Below are positions 1 to 8,728 of a stretch of 64,000 nt of DNA, piece after piece. The DNA lies in NCBI RefSeq assembly GCF_013184545.1, contig NZ_JAAOJA010000012.1, forward strand, positions 124,001-188,000, in the 5' to 3' direction. The position numbers were made by a program, and so were the translations under genes. Each line of letters begins with the position of its first letter. Within the stretch, counting starts at the first letter, position 1. The DNA is from Pseudomonas tumuqii (lineage in GTDB: Bacteria; Pseudomonadota; Gammaproteobacteria; Pseudomonadales; Pseudomonadaceae). The notes below the pieces were generated by a model. It searched no databases and was not told where the DNA came from. It saw only the letters and a program-made list of their open reading frames with translations.

Positions 1-345
1 AAATTTTCCCGGTCTGCCGCTAATTCTTGGCTGCAGGGGCTCAAGCAACAATTGATCGCAGTGCCGATTTAACTACTCCCTTGGTAGCAATACCTGCCCA
101 CCGACCAACAGTGCCTGCCACATCAGCCAGCCCGCTATTGCCGTGAGCGCGAGCGGCTGGCGATCCGTTGCAGCCGCGCAGCGCTTGCTGCCTGAGCCGT
201 AGCGTTCGCCACTGGAGCCGCCCCTGCAACAGCCGCGAACGCCCGCCACCCCGACTTAAGTGTCACCCCGGCCACCTGAAAAGAGCATACCCAGCACACC
301 GCGCAAGGTTTAGAAAGTGACACCCCGCGCCAAGGAGAAAGCCCC
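1..345. other. Left-edge non-coding region
   Basis: No convincing gene is visible. The stretch holds one copy of the 17-bp near-palindrome found repeatedly in this locus (73-89) and a good ribosome-binding site (AAGGAG) just before the gene at 346. No start codon for a leftward gene lies between 1 and 72, so a leftward gene would have to begin just outside the window. Confidence 0.5.
73..89. promoter_or_regulatory. PQQ-regulon 17-mer, copy 1
   Basis: The sequence CTACTCCCTTGGTAGCA is a near-palindrome (CTAC, 7 nt, GTAG). It differs from the copy before nosP at two positions. It is 256 bp from the start at 346, farther than the 77-107 bp seen at the other copies, so it may instead serve a leftward gene beyond the edge. 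Confidence 0.5.
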
Positions 346-1584
346 ATGGGCCGTGTCATCGTATTCTGTTGCCTGCTGCTCAACTGCCTGGGCAACAGCC
401 TGCTGGCCGAACCGATCAAGATCGGCCTCAGCTACCCACGCACCGGCAATTACAAGGCCGAAGGCCTGGAACTGCATCGCGGCGCCTTGATGGCAGTCGC
501 GGCCATCAACGGCAGTGGCGGCCTGCTCGGGCGCCCCGTGCAGCTCCTGACCCGCAACAGTGCCTCGCGCGCGCAGAACGCCCAGACCAACGTCGAGCGC
601 TTCGCCCGCCAGGGCGCGCAGATGGTCTTCGGCGGCGCCACCAGCGAAGAGGCGATCGCCGCCGGCCAGCGCGCCCGGCAACTCGGCCTGCTGTACTTCG
701 CCACGCTCAGCTATGCCAACGAGGTGACCGGCCGCGAAGGCCATCGCTACCTGTTCCGCGAGTCCAGCAGCGCCTTGATGAGCGCCCGCGTACTCGGCGA
801 ATACCTCGGCTGGCACATGCCGCGCCAGCGCTACCACTACATCATCGTCGACGACACCTGGGGCCGCAGCATCGAAAGCGAGCTGCGCGCCAGCACCGGC
901 AGCCAGGATCGCGCCCGCCACGGCCGTAGCGCCCTGCCCTCGTCTGCCGCGGTGCGCCAGCATTACCTGGACGCCTTGAACAAGGCCGCCGCCAGCGATG
1001 CCGATATCCTGGTGCTGGCGCTGCTCGGCGAAGACCTGCTGCGCAGCATGCGCCTGGCGCACAACCTGGGGTTGCACACGCGCATGCAGATCATCGTGCC
1101 GCACCTGAGCAAGAGCATCGTGCAGCAGGCCGGGCCCAAGGTCATGCAAGGCGTGATCGGCACCGAGTCCTGGACCTGGCAAGTACCCACCCGGGAAAAC
1201 AGCCCGGCCGGGCAAGCCTTCGTCGACGACTACATTCGCCAGCACCAGGAATACCCCGACAGCGCCGCCGCCTCGGCCTACGCCATCGTCCAGCAATGGG
1301 CCGATGCCGTGCGCCGCAGCGCCAGCCTGGATAGCGAGAAGCTGATCGGCGCCCTCGAGGACCACCGCTACAGCCTGCTCAAAGGTCCCCAGCAATGGCG
1401 CGCCTTCGATCACCAGAATGTGCAGAGCATCTACGCGGTCAGGGTCAGGAGCCGCCGCCAGATCATGCAGGATCCGCTCAAACAGGATTACTTCGAGATC
1501 ATCCACCAGATGTCCGGCGCGGTCGCCGCCCCGAGCCACGACGACTGGCAGCAGGAGCGCGGGGAAGACCTGGTATTGCAGTAG
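346..1584 (+). CDS. Periplasmic substrate-binding protein, branched-chain amino acid type
   Basis: The 412-residue protein has a signal peptide ending near residue 21 (SLLA|EP) and then the opening typical of the LivJ/UrtA-like Peripla_BP_6 fold (IKIGLSYPRTGNYKAEG). It is probably a periplasmic ligand-binding protein used by the quinoprotein alcohol-oxidation system. AAGGAG lies 10 nt before the ATG. No matching Liv-type permease or ATPase is nearby; the only ABC transporter in the locus is an ABC-2 exporter at 9.7-11.5 kb, so its partner is unclear. A second, divergent member of the same family is at 7511. The family call rests on sequence pattern; the link to PQQ metabolism rests on neighbours. 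Confidence 0.8.
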   Translation: MGRVIVFCCLLLNCLGNSLLAEPIKIGLSYPRTGNYKAEGLELHRGALMAVAAINGSGGLLGRPVQLLTRNSASRAQNAQTNVERFARQGAQMVFGGATSEEAIAAGQRARQLGLLYFATLSYANEVTGREGHRYLFRESSSALMSARVLGEYLGWHMPRQRYHYIIVDDTWGRSIESELRASTGSQDRARHGRSALPSSAAVRQHYLDALNKAAASDADILVLALLGEDLLRSMRLAHNLGLHTRMQIIVPHLSKSIVQQAGPKVMQGVIGTESWTWQVPTRENSPAGQAFVDDYIRQHQEYPDSAAASAYAIVQQWADAVRRSASLDSEKLIGALEDHRYSLLKGPQQWRAFDHQNVQSIYAVRVRSRRQIMQDPLKQDYFEIIHQMSGAVAAPSHDDWQQERGEDLVLQ

Positions 1585-1710
1585 CCCCAGCTTTGGTCTG
1601 ATTGAACCGGTCACCCAGGCCACTAGACTGGGCAGCAAGTCCCGAGCTTGCGCGATACCTGGCGACTACACTATAGCCATTGGCCATGACTGCTGACCTG
1701 CTGAGACGCT

Positions 1711-2910
1711 ATGATCGCGCATACCCCGACCATCTTTGCCTCGGTTGCTCTCGTGGCGACGATCATGGCCTTCTGCCTGATTCTCGTTGGCCAGTTCAAC
1801 CTGCGCGACGGCCTGCTTACCAGTGGCTGCGGCTTGCTCGCGCATGCCCTGGCCTATGTCTGTTACACCCTCTATGGACAGGCGCCGCTGTGGCTCACCT
1901 ACGGCGTCGCCAATACGCTGCTGGCTGTAGCGCTGGCGTTCTACAGCATCGGTATTTTCCGCATCCGGGTGCTGCCGGTGCCCTGGCTGCACATCCTCAG
2001 CCTGCCGGCCCTGATGCTGCTGTCGATGGCCCTGCTGATCGACACCCGCGAACCGCGCATGCTCGCCGCTTCTGCCGTGCTGGTCATGCAATGCCTGCTG
2101 ATCATTCACTGGGCCCGGCAACATGCCCTGCCGGGCGGCCGGGCGCACCTGCTGCTGATCATCGGCGCCAGCATCAGCCTGCTGGGCCTGCTGGTGCGCG
2201 TGGCCGCGATCCTCAGCGGCACGGCCAGCGAGATGCAGTACGACGTCAGCAACCTGAAGCAGACCATCTCCGTCAGCCTTGGCACGGTCACGGTGATGAT
2301 GCTGTCCCTCGGCCTGGTATTGCTCTCCAAGGAGCGTAGCGAATCGACACTGCAGCGCATGGCCCTGCGCGATGCGCTGACCGGCATTCTCAATCGCCGG
2401 GCCATCCTCGAGCAGTTCTCCGGCGAACTGGAGCGCGCCCGCCGCGCCCACGCGACCCTGGCGATCGCCATGATCGATATCGATCATTTCAAGCAGATCA
2501 ATGACCTCTACGGCCACCTGGCAGGCGATGAGGTGCTCTGTCATTGCGTCTCTCACCTGCAGCAGCGCCTGCGCGAATCCGACACCATCGGCCGCTATGG
2601 GGGCGAGGAGTTTTTTCTGCTGCTGCCCGACACCGGCACGACCGGGGCCATGACCGCTCTCGATGACTTGCGCCAGTCGTTGACCGAGAGCCCCGCCCAA
2701 TTCGGCGACCTCAGTATCGGACTCAGCTTCAGCGCCGGGATCTGGTGCGGCGTGCCCGGCCCCGAGGACAGCATCGCCAGCCTGATCGCCCAGGCGGACG
2801 CCGCGCTGTATGCGGCCAAGGCCGGCGGACGCAATACCCTGCGCCTTGCACAAACGGCGCAAAAAACCCCGGGAGTGGTGCCGCACGGCGAACTGGGCAC
2901 CCTTGGTTGA
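1711..2910 (+). CDS. Membrane diguanylate cyclase (GGDEF)
   Basis: The 399-residue protein has about six or seven hydrophobic segments in residues 1-210 and a C-terminal GGDEF domain (about 225-385) that makes cyclic di-GMP from two GTP. The active-site loop reads GGEEF near residue 297. An RxxD inhibitory site (RESD) sits exactly five residues before it, so product feedback inhibition is likely. The N-terminal membrane part is a likely sensor of unknown signal. The ribosome-binding site is weak. It is the only obvious c-di-GMP enzyme here and may tie alcohol oxidation to surface behaviour, which is inference from position and from the nearby NosP/NahK pair. Confidence 0.88.
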   Translation: MIAHTPTIFASVALVATIMAFCLILVGQFNLRDGLLTSGCGLLAHALAYVCYTLYGQAPLWLTYGVANTLLAVALAFYSIGIFRIRVLPVPWLHILSLPALMLLSMALLIDTREPRMLAASAVLVMQCLLIIHWARQHALPGGRAHLLLIIGASISLLGLLVRVAAILSGTASEMQYDVSNLKQTISVSLGTVTVMMLSLGLVLLSKERSESTLQRMALRDALTGILNRRAILEQFSGELERARRAHATLAIAMIDIDHFKQINDLYGHLAGDEVLCHCVSHLQQRLRESDTIGRYGGEEFFLLLPDTGTTGAMTALDDLRQSLTESPAQFGDLSIGLSFSAGIWCGVPGPEDSIASLIAQADAALYAAKAGGRNTLRLAQTAQKTPGVVPHGELGTLG

Positions 2911-2997
2911 ACCCGGCGCGGGATGACTGCTAGCCGGGATCGTTGCAGAACGCCCGCGCGCGGGTTAACGCTGCGCAGTCTCGCCGCCGACCGAGCC

Positions 2998-3927
2998 CTA
3001 CCTGTCCACACGCTCCATCTGGGCCTGCTCGTAACGCGGATAGAGGTGGCTGACGCTGCGAATCAGCTCGTAGCGGCTCAGGCTGACAGCGGCAAAACGT
3101 GGCGGGATGGCGACGCCAATCAATTCGCTCATCTCCGCCCCCTGGGCGGCACCCTCGCGCATCACGCTATCGAGCCAGCCAAGGTAGTCACGCATCTGGG
3201 TGAATGGCGCAGCACTGCTGGCAACCGGGCCATGGCCGGGGACGATCTGCTTCCAGGGCAACGCCTGCAGTTGCTCGAGGTCGCGCAACCAGACATCCAG
3301 CCCCGGTGTACCCGGAGTGGTCAGCGCGCGCTGATAGAACAGCAGGTCGCCGGCGAACAGCACGCCGCTGGTTTCGTCGAGAATCGCCAGGTCGGCGCCG
3401 GTATGGCCGCGCAACCCCAACAGACGCAGACGTCGGCCAGCGACATCGAGGAGCCCGGGGCTGAGGGTTTGCGTCGGCAGTACGACTTCGGTGCCGCGCA
3501 TCCAGTCGCCGACCAGGCGATACATGTTCTCCGCCATGGCCTCGCCCTGTTCGGCCAACAACGCCGTGGTGGCGGCCAGGGCGGCAATCGGCACATCGGC
3601 GAAGGCCTGGTTACCCAATACGTGATCGGGGTGATGGTGGGTCAGCCACAGGGTGAGCACCGGCTTGTCGGTGACCGTGGCAATCGCCCGGCGCAGCGCT
3701 TCGCCATAGCGTTTCGACGGCCCGCTGTCGATCACCAGCACGCCCTGAGCGGTGACGATGAAGCCGCTGTTGACGATATTGCCGCCATTGTTCTGGGCAA
3801 AATTGTCGGTGCTGCCTTCCAGCAACCAGACGCCATCGGCAATCTGCCTAGGCTGCAGGCCGTAGTCGAAGTCGGCCCGCGCCACCAGGGCGCAGCCCAG
3901 CAGGGCCAGTACAAGGATCCAGCGCAT
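2998..3927 (-). CDS. Quinoprotein-associated zinc metallohydrolase (MBL fold)
   Basis: The 309-residue protein has a short signal peptide (ending ALVARA) and a metallo-beta-lactamase fold with the metal motif THHHPDH, a following LRGHTG histidine, AGDLLF and VPGHG. It matches the quinoprotein relay system zinc metallohydrolase group that travels with PQQ dehydrogenases; the substrate is unknown. I use the ATG at 3927 rather than a GTG six bases upstream because AGAGG lies 6 nt before it. It faces the diguanylate cyclase convergently and follows the EthD, SoxYZ-like, PedG-like and PedF genes on the same strand, probably as one transcript. Confidence 0.82.
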   Translation of the reverse strand: MRWILVLALLGCALVARADFDYGLQPRQIADGVWLLEGSTDNFAQNNGGNIVNSGFIVTAQGVLVIDSGPSKRYGEALRRAIATVTDKPVLTLWLTHHHPDHVLGNQAFADVPIAALAATTALLAEQGEAMAENMYRLVGDWMRGTEVVLPTQTLSPGLLDVAGRRLRLLGLRGHTGADLAILDETSGVLFAGDLLFYQRALTTPGTPGLDVWLRDLEQLQALPWKQIVPGHGPVASSAAPFTQMRDYLGWLDSVMREGAAQGAEMSELIGVAIPPRFAAVSLSRYELIRSVSHLYPRYEQAQMERVDR

Positions 3928-3978
3928 AAGCACCTCTTGCGCAGTTCAGGCGGCGCCGCGGCTACGGCGCATCAGGCG

Positions 3979-4296
3979 TCAGGGCGCGAGCTTGACCTCG
4001 CTGATCTGGATCAGAGGCTGGCTGTCGGTGAAGTTGGACAGATCGCCCATGATCCGCTCGGCGTGCGGGGCAAAGCTTTTCTGGAAACTCTCGACGCTGT
4101 CGAAATACAGGTGACCCATGGCGACGAAGGGCGCCTGGCTGCCCGGGTCGGCGCTGGCCAGCCCCTGGTCCACGGCGATGGCCTTGAGGGCATCGCCCAG
4201 GCACTTGCGCACGATGTCCATGTGCTGGTTGCAGTAGTAGTGGAGGTCGAAACGCACGCCGGGATTGTTCGGGTAGAGCACGCTGACTTTGATCAT
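3979..4296 (-). CDS. EthD-domain small protein
   Basis: This 105-residue protein carries the EthD ferredoxin-like fold signature (VSVLYPNNPGVRFDLHYY, then GHLYFDSVESFQKSF). EthD-type proteins are small dimeric helpers found in several oxidation pathways; their chemistry is mostly undefined. It has no signal peptide, so it should be cytosolic, unlike its neighbours. The start ATG has a GAGAAG box upstream. It lies between the metallohydrolase and the SoxYZ-like gene with short gaps, so co-transcription is likely. Confidence 0.75.
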   Translation of the reverse strand: MIKVSVLYPNNPGVRFDLHYYCNQHMDIVRKCLGDALKAIAVDQGLASADPGSQAPFVAMGHLYFDSVESFQKSFAPHAERIMGDLSNFTDSQPLIQISEVKLAP

Positions 4297-4356
4297 TGGG
4301 CTTCTCTCACTGGTTAGGGTTTGCCGGTTCTTGTTCGCGGCTGGGCACTCAAGAGC

Positions 4357-5106
4357 TTACAACGCCGCCTTGAACTCATTGCCATTGTTATCGCGCAGCC
4401 ACAGCTCGGTTTCACCCTCGCCCTGCACCTCCAGGCTGAGGGTCGGGTTCTCGCTGACCGAGGGGAACAGCTCGAGCGTGGCCAGGACCTTGCCATTGCC
4501 GTCACGCAACTCGGCCTGATTGAGGTAGAACTCGGGAATGCCGCCGACCAGACCATTGTCCATCGGGTGGGCGATCTGCACACGCAGACGACTGGAATCT
4601 GCCAGGGCGAAGCGCTTACCCAGCACCTGGCCGAGACGTTCTTCCCAGCCGGCTTCGGCGCGCACCACACTCGGTGCGGTACAGCCACCGCCGGCAGCGT
4701 CGATATAGCTGGAGCCTACATGCCAGATGCCGTCACGGGTCAATACCGCCGCGCGGATCGGCGTGGCCTGCTCGATGCGGATGCGAATTGCCAGGCGCGG
4801 CAGCACCTCGGCACCCGGTGCGAAATCGAAAATCTGCGCGATGGGGTTGAGTTCGGCCCAGGCCAGGATCCGTACCACCTGGCCCCGATAGGCACTGGCA
4901 TCGACCAGGATCGGCACCTGGCGGGCATCTTCGGCGAAGGGTGGCAGCAGGACCCGAACCTGCTCATCGAAGACGAAAGGCGCGCCATCGAGCAGGCGCG
5001 CGTGATGGTAGTTCCACATCACCGAAGTGACTGGATCGCCCTCGACGCTCCAGCCCGTGCAGGGCCAGGCGAGCAACGCCAACAGCAGCAAAGACCTGCC
5101 ATCCAT
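4357..5106 (-). CDS. Quinoprotein-associated SoxYZ-like carrier
   Basis: The 249-residue secreted protein has an N-terminal hydrophobic signal (residues 2-20) followed by a SoxY-like half with GGGC at its end and a SoxZ-like C-terminal half. In thiosulfate oxidation SoxY carries sulfur on a cysteine in a GGCGG tail; here the cysteine is internal because the two domains are fused, the arrangement described for quinoprotein dehydrogenase-associated SoxYZ-like carriers. What it carries is unknown. The ATG at 5106 is preferred because AGGAGA lies 8 nt upstream. Its neighbours are the PedG-like protein and the metallohydrolase. Confidence 0.8.
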   Translation of the reverse strand: MDGRSLLLLALLAWPCTGWSVEGDPVTSVMWNYHHARLLDGAPFVFDEQVRVLLPPFAEDARQVPILVDASAYRGQVVRILAWAELNPIAQIFDFAPGAEVLPRLAIRIRIEQATPIRAAVLTRDGIWHVGSSYIDAAGGGCTAPSVVRAEAGWEERLGQVLGKRFALADSSRLRVQIAHPMDNGLVGGIPEFYLNQAELRDGNGKVLATLELFPSVSENPTLSLEVQGEGETELWLRDNNGNEFKAAL

Positions 5107-5169
5107 CACACATCTCCTGCCTGGCGAACCCGCTGCAACACCAGCTCCAGGCTGGCGCGCGCTAAGTCG

Positions 5170-6072
5170 CTACTCGACCTCCTGATACAACCCCGGCAGT
5201 TCGTAACGCAGGCCATAGCGGCCATAGAGTTGCTTGATATCACCGGCGAGAATCAGCTCTTCGAGCTTTTCCTCCAGGGCGTAGGCCAGCTGCCGGTTGC
5301 TTTCGTGCACCGCCATGCCAATGTCCCAGACCTGCCTGCCCATGTTTGGATAGGCGTTCTCGGCCAAGGCCAGGTTGCTGTCTGCGGCCTGTTTCACCTG
5401 CCAGTCGATCTCACCGCGCATGGCCATCACCGCATCGACTTCGCCCTTCTTCATCCCGGCAAAGGCAGCCTGGGGATTGGTGAAGTGGTGGGTCTTGCCG
5501 CTGAGCATGCCGTCGAACACCGAGGACAGGTAAAAGGACGGCACGCTGTCGACCTCGACGCCAATCGGGTGCTGCTGGAATACCGCCACACTGGGCACGG
5601 CCTCGAGCCGGCGCCGATCATAGGCGACCTGCCAACGCTCGCGCTGGTAGGGGCCGAACATCACCACCAGCTCGTTGACCAGTTCGCCGAACTCGTTGCT
5701 CATGTGGGAAAACTCGCGATCGTAGGGCACGCGCAGCATCACGTCGGCCAGCACCTGCGGGCGCAGGTAATGGCCACGCCAGATGTAATCGCGCAGATCG
5801 TCGTCGAGCTTCTCCCCGGCCGGCGCCCAGATCAGTTCCAGCTTGAGGCCCAGACCACTGGCCAGGGCCTGGGCCACCTCGTAGTCGACCCCGCGTGGCT
5901 GACCATCCTGCTGGAAGCTGTAAGGCGGGAAATCCTCATAGAGGGCGACCTTGAGCACCCCCGACTCGATGATCGAGTCGTAGCTGCGCACCGGCGCCTG
6001 GGCCTGGGCCGGTGCAGCCAGCGGAACCAAGGTACTCAGCAACGCACTCAGCAGCAGGACACTCAGGCGCAT
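5170..6072 (-). CDS. pedG: PedG/MxaJ-like periplasmic binding protein
   Basis: The 300-residue secreted protein (signal ending APAQAQA) resembles family 3 solute-binding proteins (GVLKVALYEDFPPYSF; GVDYEVAQALASGLG). This is the MxaJ/XoxJ/PedG type that accompanies periplasmic PQQ dehydrogenases and may help activate them or handle the cofactor. An upstream in-frame start exists, but the ATG at 6072 gives a clean signal peptide and lies 5 nt after the stop of pedF, which suggests translational coupling. The family is fairly clear; the exact role is inferred from the family and the operon. Confidence 0.82.
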   Translation of the reverse strand: MRLSVLLLSALLSTLVPLAAPAQAQAPVRSYDSIIESGVLKVALYEDFPPYSFQQDGQPRGVDYEVAQALASGLGLKLELIWAPAGEKLDDDLRDYIWRGHYLRPQVLADVMLRVPYDREFSHMSNEFGELVNELVVMFGPYQRERWQVAYDRRRLEAVPSVAVFQQHPIGVEVDSVPSFYLSSVFDGMLSGKTHHFTNPQAAFAGMKKGEVDAVMAMRGEIDWQVKQAADSNLALAENAYPNMGRQVWDIGMAVHESNRQLAYALEEKLEELILAGDIKQLYGRYGLRYELPGLYQEVE

Positions 6073-6077
6073 GGCCG

Positions 6078-6497
6078 TCACTCCTCGATCGCCACGCTCT
6101 CCAGGTAGCTGCGTATGGCCCACAGCGCTTCCTGGCTGAGGTAATCGGCCATCTTCGGCATATACACCCGGCCGTCACGCACCGCACCGTTGATCACCCG
6201 TTCCTTGTACCACTCATCACCCAGGGCGCCGACTTCGAGCAGGCGCAGATCCGGGGCGATGCCGCCGGACTTGGCTTCCAGGCCGTGGCAGGCCGCGCAG
6301 TTCTGGTTGTACGCCGAGGAGCCGATTTCGATCGCCTTGGGGTTGTCGCGGTAGGGGTTTTCTTCCAGCCACTCTTCACCCAGCGGTTCCAGTCCTTCGG
6401 TCTTGACATCTTGCGGCACCACATCGCCATGCGCCCAGAGATTGGCCGAGAAAGCCAATAGCAGCAGGGCGGCAGCGGTTTTTTGTTTGATTTTCAT
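6078..6497 (-). CDS. pedF: Cytochrome c-550, PedF type
   Basis: The 139-residue secreted c-type cytochrome has a signal peptide ending NLWA|HGD, one haem site CAACH and a candidate axial methionine in VYMPKM. It should take electrons from a periplasmic quinoprotein alcohol dehydrogenase and pass them to the respiratory chain. The ATG at 6497 is chosen over an upstream in-frame start because it begins the signal peptide and has an AGGT-type box. It is first of a leftward run (pedF, pedG-like, SoxYZ-like, EthD, metallohydrolase). A copy of the shared 17-mer lies 107 bp upstream and is the best candidate for its activator site. Confidence 0.88.
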   Translation of the reverse strand: MKIKQKTAAALLLLAFSANLWAHGDVVPQDVKTEGLEPLGEEWLEENPYRDNPKAIEIGSSAYNQNCAACHGLEAKSGGIAPDLRLLEVGALGDEWYKERVINGAVRDGRVYMPKMADYLSQEALWAIRSYLESVAIEE

Positions 6498-6915
6498 GAT
6501 CCAGACCTCTTCGAAAACACGCAGGACAGACTTTATGGAGTTTGCTTGTAGCCATCTTAGAAACACCCGGGCGCGCATCGAATGCTGCTTTGGTGGCTCG
6601 CGCCTAGTCCCTTGGTAGTAGAGCTTGTGGCGGCCGAGCGGCTGGGCTTTCGCAGCAAGGCTGCTGGTGTCGACGGCTAATCTGGCGGCAACAGCCGGAC
6701 TGCACCGCTGCGTCTTGCCACACGTAACCGAGACATGGCCATGGCTGTTTGCAGGAGCCGGTCACCGAGTGCAGGTACCGACCAGTTGCTTGGCGTATCT
6801 GCCAGGCAAAGAACGGTGCGAGAACACCTCCGGCTGAACCCGCGGTCAGCCGGTAAAGCGCCAACACCTGGGAGCGGCGAACCTGAACAGCGAAGCAGAA
6901 TATTTGAGCGTTGGC
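6498..6915. other. Intergenic region upstream of pedF
   Basis: The stretch of 418 bp has no gene I would support. It contains the shared 17-mer at 6604-6620 and presumably the pedF promoter. Open frames on both strands here lack ribosome-binding sites and recognisable protein patterns. Confidence 0.5.
6604..6620. promoter_or_regulatory. PQQ-regulon 17-mer, copy 2 (pedF)
   Basis: CTAGTCCCTTGGTAGTA lies 107 bp upstream of the pedF start on the minus strand. It matches copy 1 at 15 of 17 positions. It is probably a binding site for the LuxR-type regulator encoded at 12295, by inference. Confidence 0.6.
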
Positions 6916-7353
6916 TTACTTGACCACGAAGTAGCCGAGCATGCCCTTGCCTTCCAGGCCCTTGGCGTAAAAGCGGTACTTGCCGGGTTTGATCGGCACG
7001 AAGAAGATTTCCGCCTCGCCGGCATCCTCGAACTCGAGTTCGGTGAGGGTGATCGCCTTGATCTCCACGCCACCGGCTTCGACCTTGCGCAGGAAGATCG
7101 AGGTGGCGAATTCCGGCGCCTGGAAGGCGTACTCCTTCTGCCCGCTGGCGATGATCTTCAACTGGTAGGCCTTGCCGGTTTCCAGCTGGTATTCCATCTG
7201 CGACATGCTGTAGTCGCTGGCTTCGCCGCCCAGCACCAGGTCCGGCAGTGCGGTGCCACGGCGGGTCAGGTCGCCGGCGGCATGCAGATTGTCGAAGCCG
7301 ATCAGACTGCCAATCAGCAACAGGGGGAGAAACAGCGCTTTGAGAGTACGCAT
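6916..7353 (-). CDS. Secreted cupredoxin-like protein lacking copper ligands
   Basis: The 145-residue protein has a signal peptide (residues 1-27, ending NLHA) and a C-terminal half that follows the cupredoxin pattern: a hydrophobic beta stretch (IFFVPIKPGKYRFYAKGLE) ending GMLGYFVVK. A working blue-copper site needs Cys and His in this region; only the methionine is kept. It is therefore a cupredoxin-fold relative that probably binds no copper. The ATG at 7353 follows AGGTGA. It is divergent from the operon at 7511, and the 17-mer between them could serve both. Its function in the PQQ locus is unknown. Confidence 0.65.
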   Translation of the reverse strand: MRTLKALFLPLLLIGSLIGFDNLHAAGDLTRRGTALPDLVLGGEASDYSMSQMEYQLETGKAYQLKIIASGQKEYAFQAPEFATSIFLRKVEAGGVEIKAITLTELEFEDAGEAEIFFVPIKPGKYRFYAKGLEGKGMLGYFVVK

Positions 7354-7417
7354 GGAGGTCACCTATTATTGTTATGGGTCGATGCAGCCATGCTAGAACC
7401 CCTTGCCCTGCGCCGGT

Positions 7418-7434
7418 TTACTACCTTGGTACCG
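7418..7434. promoter_or_regulatory. PQQ-regulon 17-mer, copy 3
   Basis: TTACTACCTTGGTACCG lies 77 bp before the start of the gene at 7511 and about 65 bp before the divergent gene ending at 6916. It shares the CCTTGGTA core with copies 1 and 2. Confidence 0.6.
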
Positions 7435-7510
7435 CCCGCCTGGTACTTTGTACATATTCCCCCGCCCGCTCACTGTTCCTATGCTGACAGCACCTACACA
7501 GGAGTTGTCC

Positions 7511-8701
7511 ATGCGCCAGACCAGTCGTCTTCTCTTGCTCTGTGTCGCCGTCACTCTCGGTTATGCGGCCATGGGCCAGGCCAACAGCCCGACGGCCGAG
7601 CTGCAGGTGCGCATCGCTTATCTGGGCTATACCCCGGCAACCGGGCCGCTGCTGTCCAATGTGATTGGCGAACCCGAGGATGCCGGCCTGCGCGGCGCCG
7701 AACTGGCGATTGCCGACAGCAACAGCACCGGGCGCTTTCTCAAGCACGCCTACAGCCTCGACGTCGTCGAGCATGACGACAGCGAAAGCCTGCTCGCCGC
7801 CGCCACCGCGCTGCATGGCCAGGGGGTGCGCCTGTTCGTGGTCAACGCCCCCGCGGCGACCCTGCGTAAGCTCAGCCAGACACTCGACGACAGCCTGCTG
7901 ATCAACGCCGGCAGCAGCGACGACAGCCTGCGCCAGAGCGAATGCCTGGCCAACGTGCTGCACACCCTGCCGAGCCGGGCGATGCTTGCCGATGCCCTGG
8001 CGCAGTTCCTCGCCGTGCGCAAATGGTCGCGCTGGCTGCTGATCAGCGGCCCCACCGAGGACGATCAGGCCTATGCCGCGGCCTTGCGCCGGGCGGCCAA
8101 GCGCTTCGGCCACCAGATAGTCGCGGAGAAGGCCTGGAGCTTCGACAACGACCAGCGCCGCAGCGCCCAGGCCGAGATGCCGCTGTTCACCCAGACCAAG
8201 GAATACGACGTGGTGCTGGTGGCCGACGAGCGCGGCGACTTCGGCGAATACCTGCCCTACCAGACCTGGTACCCGCGCCCGGTGGCCGGCACCCAGGGCC
8301 TGACCCCGACCGGCTGGCACAAGACCGTGGAAACCTACGGTGCCGCGCAGTTGCAGAAGCGTTTCGAGGCCCATGCCAAGCGCTGGATGAACGACCGCGA
8401 CTACGCCGCCTGGATCGCCGTGCGCAGCATCGCCAGCGCGGTGAGCAAATTGCGCCAGAGCGACGCCGCAGCGATCCGCACGCTGGCCCTCAGCGACCAG
8501 CTGCCGCTGGACGGTTTCAAGGGCCGCAAGCTGAGTTTCCGCAGCTGGAACGGCCAACTGCGCCAACCGATTCCCCTGGTGCATCCCCGCGCCCTGGTCA
8601 GCAACTCGCCGCAGGAAGGCTTTCTCCATCCCAGCAGCGAGCTGGACAGCCTTGGCTACGACGCCCCGGAAGTCAGCTGCACGCTGGCCGCTTCATCGTG
8701 A
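7511..8701 (+). CDS. PQQ catabolism-associated ABC substrate-binding protein
   Basis: The 396-residue secreted protein (signal ending AMGQA) has the Peripla_BP_6-type layout seen in the binding protein of PQQ-dependent catabolism systems. CAGGAG lies 8 nt before the ATG. It heads a rightward run with the beta-propeller (27 bp gap), an ABC ATPase (4-nt overlap) and an ABC-2 permease. A binding protein of an import family next to an exporter-type permease is unusual but is the known arrangement of this conserved cluster. The cargo is not known; the set is usually linked to PQQ-dependent alcohol oxidation. Confidence 0.82.
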   Translation: MRQTSRLLLLCVAVTLGYAAMGQANSPTAELQVRIAYLGYTPATGPLLSNVIGEPEDAGLRGAELAIADSNSTGRFLKHAYSLDVVEHDDSESLLAAATALHGQGVRLFVVNAPAATLRKLSQTLDDSLLINAGSSDDSLRQSECLANVLHTLPSRAMLADALAQFLAVRKWSRWLLISGPTEDDQAYAAALRRAAKRFGHQIVAEKAWSFDNDQRRSAQAEMPLFTQTKEYDVVLVADERGDFGEYLPYQTWYPRPVAGTQGLTPTGWHKTVETYGAAQLQKRFEAHAKRWMNDRDYAAWIAVRSIASAVSKLRQSDAAAIRTLALSDQLPLDGFKGRKLSFRSWNGQLRQPIPLVHPRALVSNSPQEGFLHPSSELDSLGYDAPEVSCTLAASS

Positions 8702-8728
8702 ATTCTGAACAACAAGAGGAATAATCCC

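Noticed and set aside
6604..6867. A minus-strand frame of 87 residues upstream of pedF
   Set aside because: No ribosome-binding site, odd composition, and it contains the regulatory 17-mer.
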